Source: Polaromonas hydrogenivorans
Lineage (GTDB): Bacteria > Pseudomonadota > Gammaproteobacteria > Burkholderiales > Burkholderiaceae_C
Assembly (NCBI RefSeq): GCF_040105105.1
Contig: NZ_CP157679.1
Coordinates: 1 to 64,000 of the forward strand
Length of the DNA stretch: 64,000 nucleotides
Direction of reading: 5' to 3'
Shown here: piece after piece, positions 1-8,393 of the stretch
Position numbering within the stretch: the first letter of the stretch is position 1
How the letters are laid out: the number at the start of each line of letters is the position of its first letter
Made by a program: the position numbers and the translations under genes
The notes under the pieces: model-generated
What the model was told of the DNA's origin: nothing
Database searches by the model: none
Seen by the model: only the letters and a program-made list of their open reading frames with translations

Positions 1-1230
1 ATGCACATCAAGCAAAAGGCAATTTTCCCTTCGATAGACATAGAAGCTTTGAACCTGGTTGTTGACAATGCGACTGCAGTGATCCAGCAGGCGCGCAGGT
101 CAATGCTTGCGCCCAACTCAAGAAAGACCCCCCCTACTTTCAATTCCTCAAGGCTCGCTGAGTTATGCGGTCTTGAGATGACGCAAGTTCTTTACCTCGC
201 GAAGAAAGGTGAATTACCATCTGGTGAAAAGGAAGGTTCAAGCAGGCGTGAATGGACTTTGGCTGAGGCACGACAATGGGTTCGTACCATCAAAGCTGAA
301 ACCTTGCGAGATCCTAAGCTCTCAGCAGCCACAACAATCGCAGTAGCGAATTTCAAAGGGGGGGTTAGCAAAACTACAACAGCAGCAGCAGTTGCCCAAG
401 GCCTTAGTTTGCTTGGTCACAAAGTTCTTGTAATCGACACAGACCCGCAAGGCTCACTAACAACCTTGTTTGGGGTATTGCCAGATACAGAGGTTGAAGC
501 GCACCATACGATATTGTCGCTTTGCAGCGGAGAATCAGAGTCCATCATGGAAGCAGTACAACCAACTTACTGGGATGGAATTGATCTGGTTGCGGCGGCT
601 CCGGTTTTGTTCAATGCTGAATTCCTTTTACCGGCTCGTCAAAAAACTGAATCAAACTTTGCATTTTGGCAAGTCTTTGATAGCGGTTTGGAAGAAGCCC
701 GTGATATTTATGATGTGATCATCATCGATACTCCTCCTTCACTGAGCTATATCACGATCAACGCACTAATCGCTGCAGATGGGGTTGTTATGCCACTTCC
801 GCCAAATGCACTTGACTTTGCATCATCCATCCAATTCTGGAGCCTTTTTACTGAAGTTTGCGAAAGCTTGTTCAAGGCCCGTGGAGACACGAAAAAGTTT
901 TCGTTTTTAGACATAGTTCTTGCCCGCGTGGATAAAGCTGATGCTGTAAGCCTTGATGTCCGTGAGTGGATTATTCAGGCTTATGGTTCGAAGGTGCTTC
1001 AGGTTGAGATCCCAAAGACTTCTATCGCTGCTACAGCATCTGCAGAATTTGGCACCGTCTATGACTTAGATTCAAGCAGCGCCCAAGCAAAAACATTGAA
1101 GCGAGCTCGAGATGCGTATGACGAACTAGTCAAGCACTTAGCTTTACAAATTTCTGGAGTGTGGGAGGCTGATATTGAAATAGGAATGAGCCAGCCTGTG
1201 AAATTTGCAGCATCTAAAGGGATTGTGTGA
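1..1230 (+). CDS. parA: ParA-type plasmid partition ATPase
   Basis: This is a 409-residue partition ATPase that would move replicon copies apart together with ParB bound at a centromere. A deviant Walker A motif, KGGVSKTT, lies at about residues 119-126, with the signature lysine at 119. It is followed by VLVIDTDPQG and the Walker B-like IIIDTPP. The roughly 110 residues ahead of Walker A contain a helix-turn-helix-like stretch, which places it with the long type Ia ParA proteins that also repress their own promoter. The window begins exactly at its ATG, so its promoter is not visible and the N-terminus cannot be checked. parB follows with a one-base overlap. The gene is visibly more AT-rich than the catabolic genes downstream. 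Confidence 0.93.
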   Translation: MHIKQKAIFPSIDIEALNLVVDNATAVIQQARRSMLAPNSRKTPPTFNSSRLAELCGLEMTQVLYLAKKGELPSGEKEGSSRREWTLAEARQWVRTIKAETLRDPKLSAATTIAVANFKGGVSKTTTAAAVAQGLSLLGHKVLVIDTDPQGSLTTLFGVLPDTEVEAHHTILSLCSGESESIMEAVQPTYWDGIDLVAAAPVLFNAEFLLPARQKTESNFAFWQVFDSGLEEARDIYDVIIIDTPPSLSYITINALIAADGVVMPLPPNALDFASSIQFWSLFTEVCESLFKARGDTKKFSFLDIVLARVDKADAVSLDVREWIIQAYGSKVLQVEIPKTSIAATASAEFGTVYDLDSSSAQAKTLKRARDAYDELVKHLALQISGVWEADIEIGMSQPVKFAASKGIV

Positions 1231-2276
1231 TGGCTGAAAAAAAATTGTCAATCAAGCAGCGGACCCGTTTGTCAGTTCTCGATATCAACGGTTCTCCAAA
1301 TGCATTGCCAAGCCAACCTCAACTTCAAGTTGAAAAGAAATTGAGCTCAGGGCCAGCACACTCAATCGCAGCAATGATGCAAGACGATGCCCTCAAGGAT
1401 GAAAATAGAAAGCTTAAAGAAGAACTTGAAACATCTACGATTCAGATTGCCAATCTAAGTCGCGAAGGTACTTTTTGGTTGGATGCTACGCCGGCAAAAA
1501 AACTAGATCCGTCTATTGTTGGACCCAGTAAATGGGCAAATCGCCATGAAGATAGTTTTAGAAACTTCGAATTTGAAAATTTGAAAGCTGACATCCGGTC
1601 TGCAAACGGCAACGTGCAGGCAATAAAGGTTCGCCCGATTCCTGGCATAGAGCCTCAGCGCTATGAAATCGTTTTTGGACACCGTCGACACCGAGCATGT
1701 CTTGAGCTTAAATTGCCGGTACTTGCAATCATTGAATCACTCAATGAGCAATCGATGTTTGAGCAGATGGACCGAGAGAACCGTCAACGATCTGATCTAA
1801 GGCCATATGAGCAGGGTGAAATGTACCGGCGCGCGCTTGATGAAGGCTTGTATCCATCGCTAAGAAAGCTTGCAGAGGCTCTCGGTGTATCGCATAGCAA
1901 TGTTTCACGTGCAGTTAATATTGCCCGTCTGCCAGTTGAAATTTTGGATGCCTTCCCTTCACGTCTTGAAATTCAGTATCGTTGGATCGAGTCACTTGCC
2001 GAGGGTGTCAAACAAAATCCAGATTTACTGATTTCAAAAGCTAAAGAAATCATCGACTCACGCGAAGATGGAAAAGGTATTTCACCGAAACAAGTTTTTG
2101 ATAGGCTTACAAATGCAGAGTCAAATCCAACCGGTAGCAGAGAAGTCATGGTTGGGGGTAAAAAAATTCTTACGATCAAAGAATCAAAAAATAAAGTGAC
2201 CTTTGAACTCGGTGTTGTTTCTGCTCAGAAGCTGAAAAACATTGAAAAGTTCATCCTCCAAACCTTGGCAGATTGA
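1230..2276 (+). CDS. parB: ParB-type partition protein
   Basis: This is the DNA-binding partner of ParA, about 348 residues. It shows the ParB nuclease-like domain with the conserved arginine-rich box (GHRRHRA, about residue 150). A central helix-turn-helix follows (LRKLAEALGVSHSNVSRAV, about residues 210-230), then a basic C-terminal dimerisation region. The ATG chosen at 1230 shares its A with the parA stop codon (TGATG), which implies translational coupling. An in-frame GTG one codon upstream is possible but less likely. Two copies of a 19-bp palindromic site start 34 bp after the stop codon and are the natural candidates for its binding sites. Confidence 0.93.
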   Translation: MAEKKLSIKQRTRLSVLDINGSPNALPSQPQLQVEKKLSSGPAHSIAAMMQDDALKDENRKLKEELETSTIQIANLSREGTFWLDATPAKKLDPSIVGPSKWANRHEDSFRNFEFENLKADIRSANGNVQAIKVRPIPGIEPQRYEIVFGHRRHRACLELKLPVLAIIESLNEQSMFEQMDRENRQRSDLRPYEQGEMYRRALDEGLYPSLRKLAEALGVSHSNVSRAVNIARLPVEILDAFPSRLEIQYRWIESLAEGVKQNPDLLISKAKEIIDSREDGKGISPKQVFDRLTNAESNPTGSREVMVGGKKILTIKESKNKVTFELGVVSAQKLKNIEKFILQTLAD

Positions 2277-2309
2277 TTTATAAACTTGCTAAGGTTGAGA
2301 TAAATAGGG

Positions 2310-2427
2310 GTGGTGCATGGTGCACCACCTGACAAGCAGGACTTCATAAGCCGAAATTTTTAACGGTGCACCGCGAAGAATAGAAAGCCTGGCGCGAGAA
2401 AGAAGGCAGTGGTGCACCATGCACCAC
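2310..2427. promoter_or_regulatory. Candidate parS centromere: two inverted 19-bp palindromic sites
   Basis: The 19-mer GTGGTGCATGGTGCACCAC lies at 2310-2328. Its exact reverse complement lies at 2409-2427. Each copy is itself a near-palindrome (GTGGTGCA, 3 bp, TGCACCAC). A shorter palindrome, CGGTGCACCG, sits between them near 2364. The position directly downstream of parB fits parS sites. The binding role is inferred from position and symmetry. No gene is seen in 2277-2555. Confidence 0.6.
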
Positions 2428-2555
2428 ATTTCCAAGACGTTAGAAATGGGGTCATTGCAGGTATGGTGAGGCCGCACCTATCGCTCATCGTTCAATAGCT
2501 GCATTTCTTAAAGCAGGCATGACCACACAACACATGCACAGGACTAAGTTTTTCA

Positions 2556-4400
2556 TCACTTGAACGCTTTTCCCAGTTCATCAACCCTCCGTTTGATCGG
2601 TGCCCGGCCGTAGATGGCCGTGGTGGTCTGGATGCTGGCATGGCCCATCTGCGCCTGGATCACATCGAGCGGCACCTGCCTGGCGATGGCCCGCGTGCCG
2701 AAGGTGTGGCGCAGCCAGTGGGTGGTGGCCCCGGCCAGGCGCTCGCGCTCGTTCGCCGGCAGGCTCGAGGCCCGCACCGCCCGCGCCAGCCAGCCCTTGA
2801 CATGCTCGTAGAGCGCCTGGTAGCCCACCGGCGCCATCGGGTCCAGGCTGCTCGCCAGCAGGGGCGCTGCTGGCGGCGCCGCCTGGATCGATCCCAGGCC
2901 GCGCACGGCCAGGTAGTCCTGCAGCGCATGCAGCGCCTGCCCGGGCACGGCCGCAATCCGGTTCTTGGCGCCCTTGCCGTGGACCTGCAATACCCATCCA
3001 TTCCACCCTTCGGGCTCCATGCGCAGGTCGCCCAGCGTGGCCGAGAGGAGTTCGGCCGAGCGCAGTCCGACCGCCTCGACAAACAACACGATGAAGCGGA
3101 TGCGGGCGCGCGAGGGGGAGGGTGCCTGGCCGTCGATGAAGCGAAGGACCTCGCGCATGGCCGCTTCGCTCAGCGCCTTGGTGTCCAGCATCTTGTGGCC
3201 CGGGTCGTCGCCCGTGGCCTGGTTCACAAGCACCCAGGGGTTGCTAGAGAGATACTGCGCGGATTGAAGCCAGGCGAACATCGAGGCGATGATGACGACC
3301 GCCTGGCGGCAGCTCGCGTGCGAGAGCTGGCCGCGAAACGGCGCCCAGCCGGGCTGGCTAGGTGCGGCGCGAACCCGGGAGATCCAGCGCGGCGGGATAT
3401 TCTGCAGGAACGCCATGAACGCGCCGCAGTCGGCGACCCCCATCTGCGCCAGCGTCGCGCCCCGGCATTCGTATTGCAGCCACAGCAGCAGCCGGTGCGC
3501 CTCGCGCTGGTACAGCCGGACGGTTGCGAGCGAGCCGGCCCGGGCCTGGATCCAGCTCTGCACGGCCTGCAGGTCCGAGCTAACCTCCAGCAGGGCGCGC
3601 GCCAAAGCGGCCTGCGAACTATCGTCCAGGACACGCTCGCCTTCACGCGCATCAGGCGCGCGCGCTGATGTGCGTGAAGGCGAGGGCACACGAAACAGGC
3701 CAGGCGCCCGGCTCAAGGCAAAGAGCGGCTTGAGGGGCGCCACCTCGCGCGGCAACAGCGTGGCCAGGTGGCGTTCGATGCGCCGGGCCTTGGCCACGCC
3801 GACAGCGGGCAGCGAGCGGTACCACACCCCGCCGGCCGAGACTCGGGCGTTCAGGTCGCCCAGCGTCGTCATGCCGGCGGCGGTGAGCTTGGCCGCCAGC
3901 GCGTCATCGAACCAGCCCGCGACCAGGTCGCTTGCCATGGGGATTTCTGCGGCCAGGCCCTCGAGGCGGCGCAACAGCGCGAGCTGGCGCTCGCGCAGGC
4001 GCTGGCCGCGCGCGGTTTTTCGATCGGCCGGATGGGCTTCTTCGTAGAGTGCGAGTGCTTCGCTTTGTGAAAAGCCGTCCAGGCCCTGCGCCTCGATGAA
4101 ATCCGCCAGGGCAGGGCGCGGCTCGCCCGCGGGACTCTGAAGACGCAGACCAACCAGGCGCCAGGCGCTCTCGCCCCGCCGGCGGGCCACCGCGCGCACC
4201 GCGTCAACCGCCTGCCGGTGCGCCGTGACGGCTTCGTGGCCGTGCTCGACGCCGAGGTAGCGCCGGGCCGAGTCGCTAAGCGCCAGCCCTTCGGCGCAGG
4301 CGCGCAGGTGCGCGAAGTGGTGGGGCCCGAGCCGGCGCACGAAGCGCCCGGCAGGGGGCGCCGACAAGGTGGCGGAGGGCGTCGCGTTGGAGCGGGCCAT
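2556..4400 (-). CDS. Large tyrosine recombinase (phage-integrase family)
   Basis: This is a 614-residue site-specific recombinase. The catalytic domain is C-terminal: a first arginine in GLRSAELL, then HWLRH (His561, Arg564), GHAS (His587) and the nucleophile Tyr597 in TAIYGRA. The first 250 or so residues are a long Ala/Arg-rich extension not found in compact XerC/D proteins; a SAM-like core-binding region precedes the catalytic domain. Long recombinases of this kind are common on beta-proteobacterial plasmids and islands. A dif-like 11-6-11 site lies about 330 bp upstream of its start and is a plausible substrate. It could resolve plasmid dimers or move an island. Its GC content is clearly higher than that of parAB. 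Confidence 0.85.
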   Translation of the reverse strand: MARSNATPSATLSAPPAGRFVRRLGPHHFAHLRACAEGLALSDSARRYLGVEHGHEAVTAHRQAVDAVRAVARRRGESAWRLVGLRLQSPAGEPRPALADFIEAQGLDGFSQSEALALYEEAHPADRKTARGQRLRERQLALLRRLEGLAAEIPMASDLVAGWFDDALAAKLTAAGMTTLGDLNARVSAGGVWYRSLPAVGVAKARRIERHLATLLPREVAPLKPLFALSRAPGLFRVPSPSRTSARAPDAREGERVLDDSSQAALARALLEVSSDLQAVQSWIQARAGSLATVRLYQREAHRLLLWLQYECRGATLAQMGVADCGAFMAFLQNIPPRWISRVRAAPSQPGWAPFRGQLSHASCRQAVVIIASMFAWLQSAQYLSSNPWVLVNQATGDDPGHKMLDTKALSEAAMREVLRFIDGQAPSPSRARIRFIVLFVEAVGLRSAELLSATLGDLRMEPEGWNGWVLQVHGKGAKNRIAAVPGQALHALQDYLAVRGLGSIQAAPPAAPLLASSLDPMAPVGYQALYEHVKGWLARAVRASSLPANERERLAGATTHWLRHTFGTRAIARQVPLDVIQAQMGHASIQTTTAIYGRAPIKRRVDELGKAFK

Positions 4401-4406
4401 GGGTCG

Positions 4407-4694
4407 TTACGCCTGCGGGAAGGGCAGGGCGGCGGGCCTGGACCGGCGCGCCAGGGTCAAAACGCGGTCTGCCAGAACGACCCAGGCGCGCCGAACGCAG
4501 GGATGTCCAGGGGTCGGGCAGGGCGAGGCCTTCCAGGCCGCTGGCGGGGCTGCAATCGCTTCGAACTCGCCTGGCGGGGCCCGCCGCCGCATGAGGGCAA
4601 GCCCAACCCCGGCACTGGGACGGCGGGTGCGCCCGGGCTGGGCGCCCGCCGGCCCCGGGGTGCGCAAGTCGTTGTCGGGATTGAAGTTTTTCAT
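4407..4694 (-). CDS. Hypothetical protein upstream of the recombinase
   Basis: This is an uninterrupted 95-codon frame on the recombinase strand, ending 6 bp before the recombinase ATG, so the two could be co-transcribed. The product is rich in Pro, Arg and Ala and shows no domain I recognise. In DNA this GC-rich, open frames arise by chance, so only the tight spacing and shared orientation argue that it is real. Confidence 0.3.
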   Translation of the reverse strand: MKNFNPDNDLRTPGPAGAQPGRTRRPSAGVGLALMRRRAPPGEFEAIAAPPAAWKASPCPTPGHPCVRRAWVVLADRVLTLARRSRPAALPFPQA

Positions 4695-4733
4695 GGCGTG
4701 CTGGCTGCTGGCTGTTTTGACCGGCTTATTTTA

Positions 4734-4761
4734 CCCTGAGATAATGACACTTATCTTAGGG
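4734..4761. other. dif-like recombination site (11-bp arm, 6-bp spacer, 11-bp arm)
   Basis: The arms CCCTGAGATAA and TTATCTTAGGG are inverted repeats with one mismatch and flank the spacer TGACAC. The inner ATAA and TTAT bases around a 6-bp centre match the architecture of XerC/XerD dif sites. It lies 40 bp outside the start of the small reading frame and 330 bp from the recombinase gene. Whether the local recombinase or host XerCD uses it is inference. Confidence 0.55.
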
Positions 4762-4804
4762 CTGTGGGCCGCTGTCGGGACCGGGAAGGCCGTTCAAACG
4801 CCGC

Positions 4805-5075
4805 TCATTTGCCTAAAAGTGTTGCTATCTTTGGCCTAAAAAAGTTCCGGTCGAACCGCTGACGCAAACTCCCGGCCAAAAGCATCTGGCAGCAGGCATC
4901 GCTCCCTGAGTGCCCTTTGCACATTCGTTCATTTCGAGAACACTTTTAGGCCAAGCGACACGTCAAGTACATTTTTAGGCCAAGGAATTTGGCCTGATTT
5001 TGATACCGGATTTTTTGAAAATCAAGTGAATCAATGCCTTACGCCAGACGCCTGATAACACTTTTAGGCAAATGA
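4805..5075. repeat. Five iteron-like repeats, consensus AACACTTTTAGGC(C/A)AA
   Basis: Copies lie at 4805-4823 (minus), 4831-4846 (minus, degenerate), 4939-4954 (plus), 4968-4983 (plus, one change) and 5057-5075 (plus). The outermost two are exact 19-bp inverted copies. No coding gene covers them. Clustered short repeats near partition and recombinase genes suit either an origin of replication or arm-type recombinase sites; the sequence does not decide between them. No rep gene is visible in this window. Confidence 0.55.
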
Positions 5076-5093
5076 ACGTTCGTTCACACAACT

Positions 5094-5354
5094 AAATTTG
5101 ACCCTACCTTGCAAGTAATTTTGACCCCGTTCCTGTCCAAGGTCATCGGAGCGTCTCAGCGCGGCACAAAACGGCCCCAACAGCGGCCAAATCGCGCGGT
5201 TAGCCCTTTGACGCACTCGTGCCTGGGCGCCATCAAGGGTCAAATTTGCTTGAAACCGCCAGCAAGGCTCAGAATTACTTGCATGCCGCAGCGCTGAAAC
5301 TGGCGTTGTGGGCAGTTTTCAAGCAAATTTGACCCTTAAATTGGGGTCAAATTT
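5094..5354. repeat. GGGTCAAATTT repeat cluster with a 21-bp perfect inverted repeat
   Basis: The motif AAATTTGACC(C/T), or its complement, occurs at 5094-5105, 5117-5128 (one change), 5241-5251, 5325-5335 and 5343-5354. The copies at 5235-5255 and 5317-5337 extend into a perfect 21-bp inverted repeat with a 61-bp loop. The outer decamer GCAAGTAATT (5111-5120) also recurs inverted at 5273-5282. This is a large potential cruciform, with no gene in it. From 5355 to the IS edge at 5530 I see nothing. Confidence 0.5.
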
Positions 5355-5601
5355 AATTGTGTAGACGTCGTCCAACGGCTTGAAACCGCGCCTGGCGGTG
5401 CGGCCGAGTTAACGAAGCCTGCAGGATCAAGCCGGCTGGCCGCAAGGCGACTTGAGAATAATTCTGGTCCTGTCCACTCCCGCTGTCAACTGCTCGTATT
5501 GCAGGGATGAACGTCAACGGGGCGGTTCTGAAAATCATCTAGCCGGCCACCCGCCGCTGAGATTGGTGGCGGAATTAAAGTGGGTTAAAGCTATCTCCTT
5601 A

Positions 5602-6703
5602 CTGATGTTACGCAGTCGCCCAGAATAGCTGAAGCTGGGCATAGGCGGTGCGAGATGCGTTGATGAGTAGCTTGCGACAGAGTGCAAAGGGATTGAGCTT
5701 GTTCTTGATGCTCAAACATTCGAGTTTGAACGCGGCGTAAATCGACATGAAGACGTGGTTGCTTTGGGTTCGCACCGTTCGCGTCGGGGACTTGGCCAGA
5801 TTGGCATTGGACTTCAAGGATTTGTGAAACACCTCCACTTGCCACCGTTTTTTGTAGGTCGTGGTGATGGCGTCATAGTCGCAAGTCAAGTCACTGCAAA
5901 CCAGATGCAATATCCCGGTGCTGCCATCCTTGTTTTTAAAGACTTGGCGGACCAGGCGGACTGCTTTCGCATATCCCTTGAGCCAGCCTTGCACAGCGGT
6001 TTGTTCTGGAAAATGCAGCTCATCTACGCGTACAAAACGCTTTTTTTTCCTGTCCTCTTCACTCAATGCCACCAGCCGGTTGTCCTTGAGTGCGGCAATG
6101 AAATGGCGCTCCTTGCCCGTGATGAAGTCGAAGTTTTCCTTTGAAGAAAACCAGCTGTCCATCAATACGAAGCGAAATTTCAAGGCGTTGCCCAGGCAGA
6201 CCTCGATCATATTTCGCATAAGTTCATTTTTCGTCACCTCACTTTTTCGTTTGACCCGCCGGGTCTTGATGTCGCAGTATTGAAGCGGCTTTTTAACCAA
6301 CTCAAACGCTACTGGAATGGACGTCCCGTTGCAGTGGTACAGCGCGTTCAGAAGGTTGATCCCTTTGACGGTGCGACCGCTGCAATGGTCAAAGTGCCAG
6401 CACATCAACTCGCTCTCGTCCGTCCAGGCCTTTTTCTGGATCGTGTCGTCAAAAATCAGCACGCCCGCCTCGCACTCCACCGCTCTGACGGTCGACTTCA
6501 CCTGCTGCCACAGATCCTTGGACGTGTACTCTTGAGCCGATAAAAACCGCGTGATCTGGTCATGACTCACCTCGCCTTCAACCATCGCTGACAGGCCCGT
6601 CGCCGTTGCAGCACCAAAGGTGCTCAACAAATAGTCCGCATACAAATCCAGGTCAACTTTTTTCATCCGTGAAGCCTATCAGGGGGCGGCTGCGTAACAT
6701 CAG
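5602..6703 (-). mobile_element. IS701-like insertion sequence, intact, 1102 bp
   Basis: Both ends carry CTGATGTTACGCAG(T/C)CGCCC as inverted repeats. They are flanked by a perfect 7-bp direct repeat, CTCCTTA, at 5595-5601 and 6704-6710. It holds a single transposase gene that fills the element. A truncated relative lies at 57909-58051. The family name rests on resemblance of the transposase and was not checked against a database. Confidence 0.8.
5608..6666 (-). CDS. IS701-like DDE transposase
   Basis: This 352-residue transposase fills the nested element. Visible DDE features are an early Asp in GVLIFDDTIQKKAW (about residue 73), a second Asp in FVLMDSWFSSKENF (about residue 170), and the late Y-(2)-R-W-x-V-E-x-F-H-K block with its catalytic Glu (YKKRWQVEVFHKSLK, about residue 273). 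The reading frame is complete, so the element may still be active. The C-terminal 50 residues closely resemble the fragment encoded at 57915-58051. Confidence 0.88.
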   Translation of the reverse strand: MKKVDLDLYADYLLSTFGAATATGLSAMVEGEVSHDQITRFLSAQEYTSKDLWQQVKSTVRAVECEAGVLIFDDTIQKKAWTDESELMCWHFDHCSGRTVKGINLLNALYHCNGTSIPVAFELVKKPLQYCDIKTRRVKRKSEVTKNELMRNMIEVCLGNALKFRFVLMDSWFSSKENFDFITGKERHFIAALKDNRLVALSEEDRKKKRFVRVDELHFPEQTAVQGWLKGYAKAVRLVRQVFKNKDGSTGILHLVCSDLTCDYDAITTTYKKRWQVEVFHKSLKSNANLAKSPTRTVRTQSNHVFMSIYAAFKLECLSIKNKLNPFALCRKLLINASRTAYAQLQLFWATA

Positions 6704-6710
6704 CTCCTTA

Positions 6711-7045
6711 TACATAGCGCATGACTGAACTGGCGCGCATAGCCCCTCCATCTCCTGTCCGTTGTAGTCCAGCTCCGTCGTGTCCTGCAGACACAGCACC
6801 ACCTTGTGCTCGGCCATGCGCTTTTGGCTCGCGTCCCAGTGCGCGCTCATCACGTCATCCCAGTTGACATCCTGGTTGCGCAAAAAACGGTAGGCCGCAG
6901 TCGTCTCGCTCCAGTTCTCGCAGGCTCCGGGAATGCTGGCTCCAGGTTTTTGCCCCAGTCGATCGGCCAGTAGCACGGCCCGCCGGTCCAGACGGGCATC
7001 GCCCAAGTCCAGCGTTTCAAACTCTTGTTCTGCCCAGCCCATCAA
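6711..7045 (-). pseudogene. Tn5/IS4-type transposase, N-terminal fragment
   Basis: The fragment starts MMGWAEQEFETLDLGDARLD and runs through the first DDE-domain strand, with the first catalytic Asp in LCLQDTTELDYNGQ. Members of this family run to about 450 residues; here everything after about residue 110 is missing. The remaining tail read into the nested IS is not transposase sequence. The deletion predates the nested IS, because the 7-bp target duplication shows what the site looked like before insertion. Confidence 0.82.
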
Positions 7046-7257
7046 CCAGATCCTTCAGTAGTGAGCCGCCGATGGTACGACTTGTGTATAACGAGATGGG
7101 TTAAAGCAAGTTCGCAAACTCACTTTAATTCTGCCACCAACCTCAGCGGGGGAGGCCGGCTAGATGATTTTCAAAACCCAGCTGGTTGACTGTGTTTAAT
7201 CGCCAGATCAATCAAAGGTGAACTAAAAACAGATGAAATCAAGCCACCAATAATTTC

Positions 7258-8154
7258 TTACCGCCTAGTTCCAAGCAAAGTACCAAGCATCACCGCAAAG
7301 AATCCAAAAATATGCCACCCACTTAATGATTCACCCAACAAAACGATCGAGAAGAAAACCCCAAATACAGGTACCCAGTAGAAAAATACCGCCGTACGCG
7401 AAACCCCGACAACAGAGATCGCACGATTCCAAACAAGACTAGTTACGGCCGTAGAAACAATACCAGAAAATAGGATTAGCATCCACGGCCACCAACCAGG
7501 AAACCACGCATAAACAGAAGAACCAGATGACTCAATTAAATCATGAAATAGCAAAAATACAGCACCAAACAGATAGATGAACCAACTAATAAATAATGCG
7601 GAAAAATCTCTCGCAAGATATTGAACAATCGCACCTCCAACAGCGAAACTAATCACAGCAGAAACAATCATCAAATCACCGACTCCGCCATCAGATATGC
7701 TCGCATTCGGATGACTGAAAACAACAGCCACAACACCAAAAAAACCTAAAATCACTCCAAGTATTTGCTTTAAAGTCAACCTCTCCCGAAAGACAAAGGC
7801 TGCTAGCAAAGCCGACGCAAGCGGGCTCAATGCATTGATTAAAGAACCATTAGTTGCAGTCGAACGCCGAAGCCCTTCATTGAAAAGAATTTGATTAACA
7901 TAGACCATGAGAAATGCACAGAGCACCGCCGCAACCAACTGCCGCCAAGTCAATGCCGGAAAATGCACCCCCTTTGCAAGAAAGATAATGGTCAACACGA
8001 TGCTCGCAATAATCATACGCAATGCTGCAAATGCCGCCGGCTCAAACCAAGTTATCGCAATCTTAATAACAACAATATTTAGCCCCCAGATGGCCATTGT
8101 AGCGATCAGCGCCCCATAAATCACCTTGACATCTAGTTCACCTTTACTTATCAA
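7258..8154 (-). CDS. DMT-superfamily (EamA) transporter
   Basis: This is a 298-residue inner-membrane protein with about ten hydrophobic segments arranged as two EamA repeats, typical of the drug/metabolite transporter superfamily. The first helix is IYGALIATMAIWGLNIVVIKI; family members often export amino acids or other metabolites. The ATG at 8154 follows a GGGAG ribosome-binding site 8 bases upstream. The gene and its 240-bp AT-rich leader have much lower GC than sucCD next door, which suggests recent acquisition. It lies just inside the insertion-sequence cluster and shares no operon with its neighbours. The substrate is unknown. Confidence 0.85.
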   Translation of the reverse strand: MISKGELDVKVIYGALIATMAIWGLNIVVIKIAITWFEPAAFAALRMIIASIVLTIIFLAKGVHFPALTWRQLVAAVLCAFLMVYVNQILFNEGLRRSTATNGSLINALSPLASALLAAFVFRERLTLKQILGVILGFFGVVAVVFSHPNASISDGGVGDLMIVSAVISFAVGGAIVQYLARDFSALFISWFIYLFGAVFLLFHDLIESSGSSVYAWFPGWWPWMLILFSGIVSTAVTSLVWNRAISVVGVSRTAVFFYWVPVFGVFFSIVLLGESLSGWHIFGFFAVMLGTLLGTRR

Positions 8155-8393
8155 AAAAACTCCCTATAAAGTTACAACAAGCACCTCACCCAAATACAAA
8201 AACAAGGACAAAAATCGATCGCCACCAAAATTAAAATAGAACATATAAGATATGAATCTATTAAATTTATCAGATTAAATATATTTAATGCTATTATCTT
8301 TAAACTCAGATAAAATACAGGCTCAATAAAATTAATCACCTACACATGAAGTGCAGTAGAAGTATTCAATTTTATTTGATTCGCAGAAAATGA
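8155..8393. other. AT-rich intergenic segment
   Basis: The segment lies between the DMT transporter start and the sucD stop. It is strongly AT-rich and probably holds the transporter promoter on the minus strand. No gene and no clear terminator hairpin were seen, so the end of the sucCD transcript is undefined. Confidence 0.4.

Larger units (their letters stand above)
5530..7172. mobile_element. Internally deleted Tn5/IS4-type element (hosts a nested IS)
   Basis: Long imperfect terminal inverted repeats (about 55-60 bp, starting GAAAATCATCTAGCCGGCC) lie at 5530-5590 and 7115-7172. Between them survive only the first 110 or so codons of a Tn5-like transposase plus the nested element at 5602-6703. 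Removing the nested IS and one 7-bp target copy leaves an element of about 530 bp with both ends but most of its transposase gone: a non-autonomous deletion derivative. No convincing target duplication flanks the outer ends. Confidence 0.7.

Noticed and set aside
2640..3668. Open frame of 342 codons on the plus strand
   Set aside because: It is a shadow of the tyrosine recombinase gene, which carries all catalytic residues on the minus strand.
4805..5354. CRISPR array
   Set aside because: The repeats differ in orientation and spacing, there are no uniform spacers and no cas genes.
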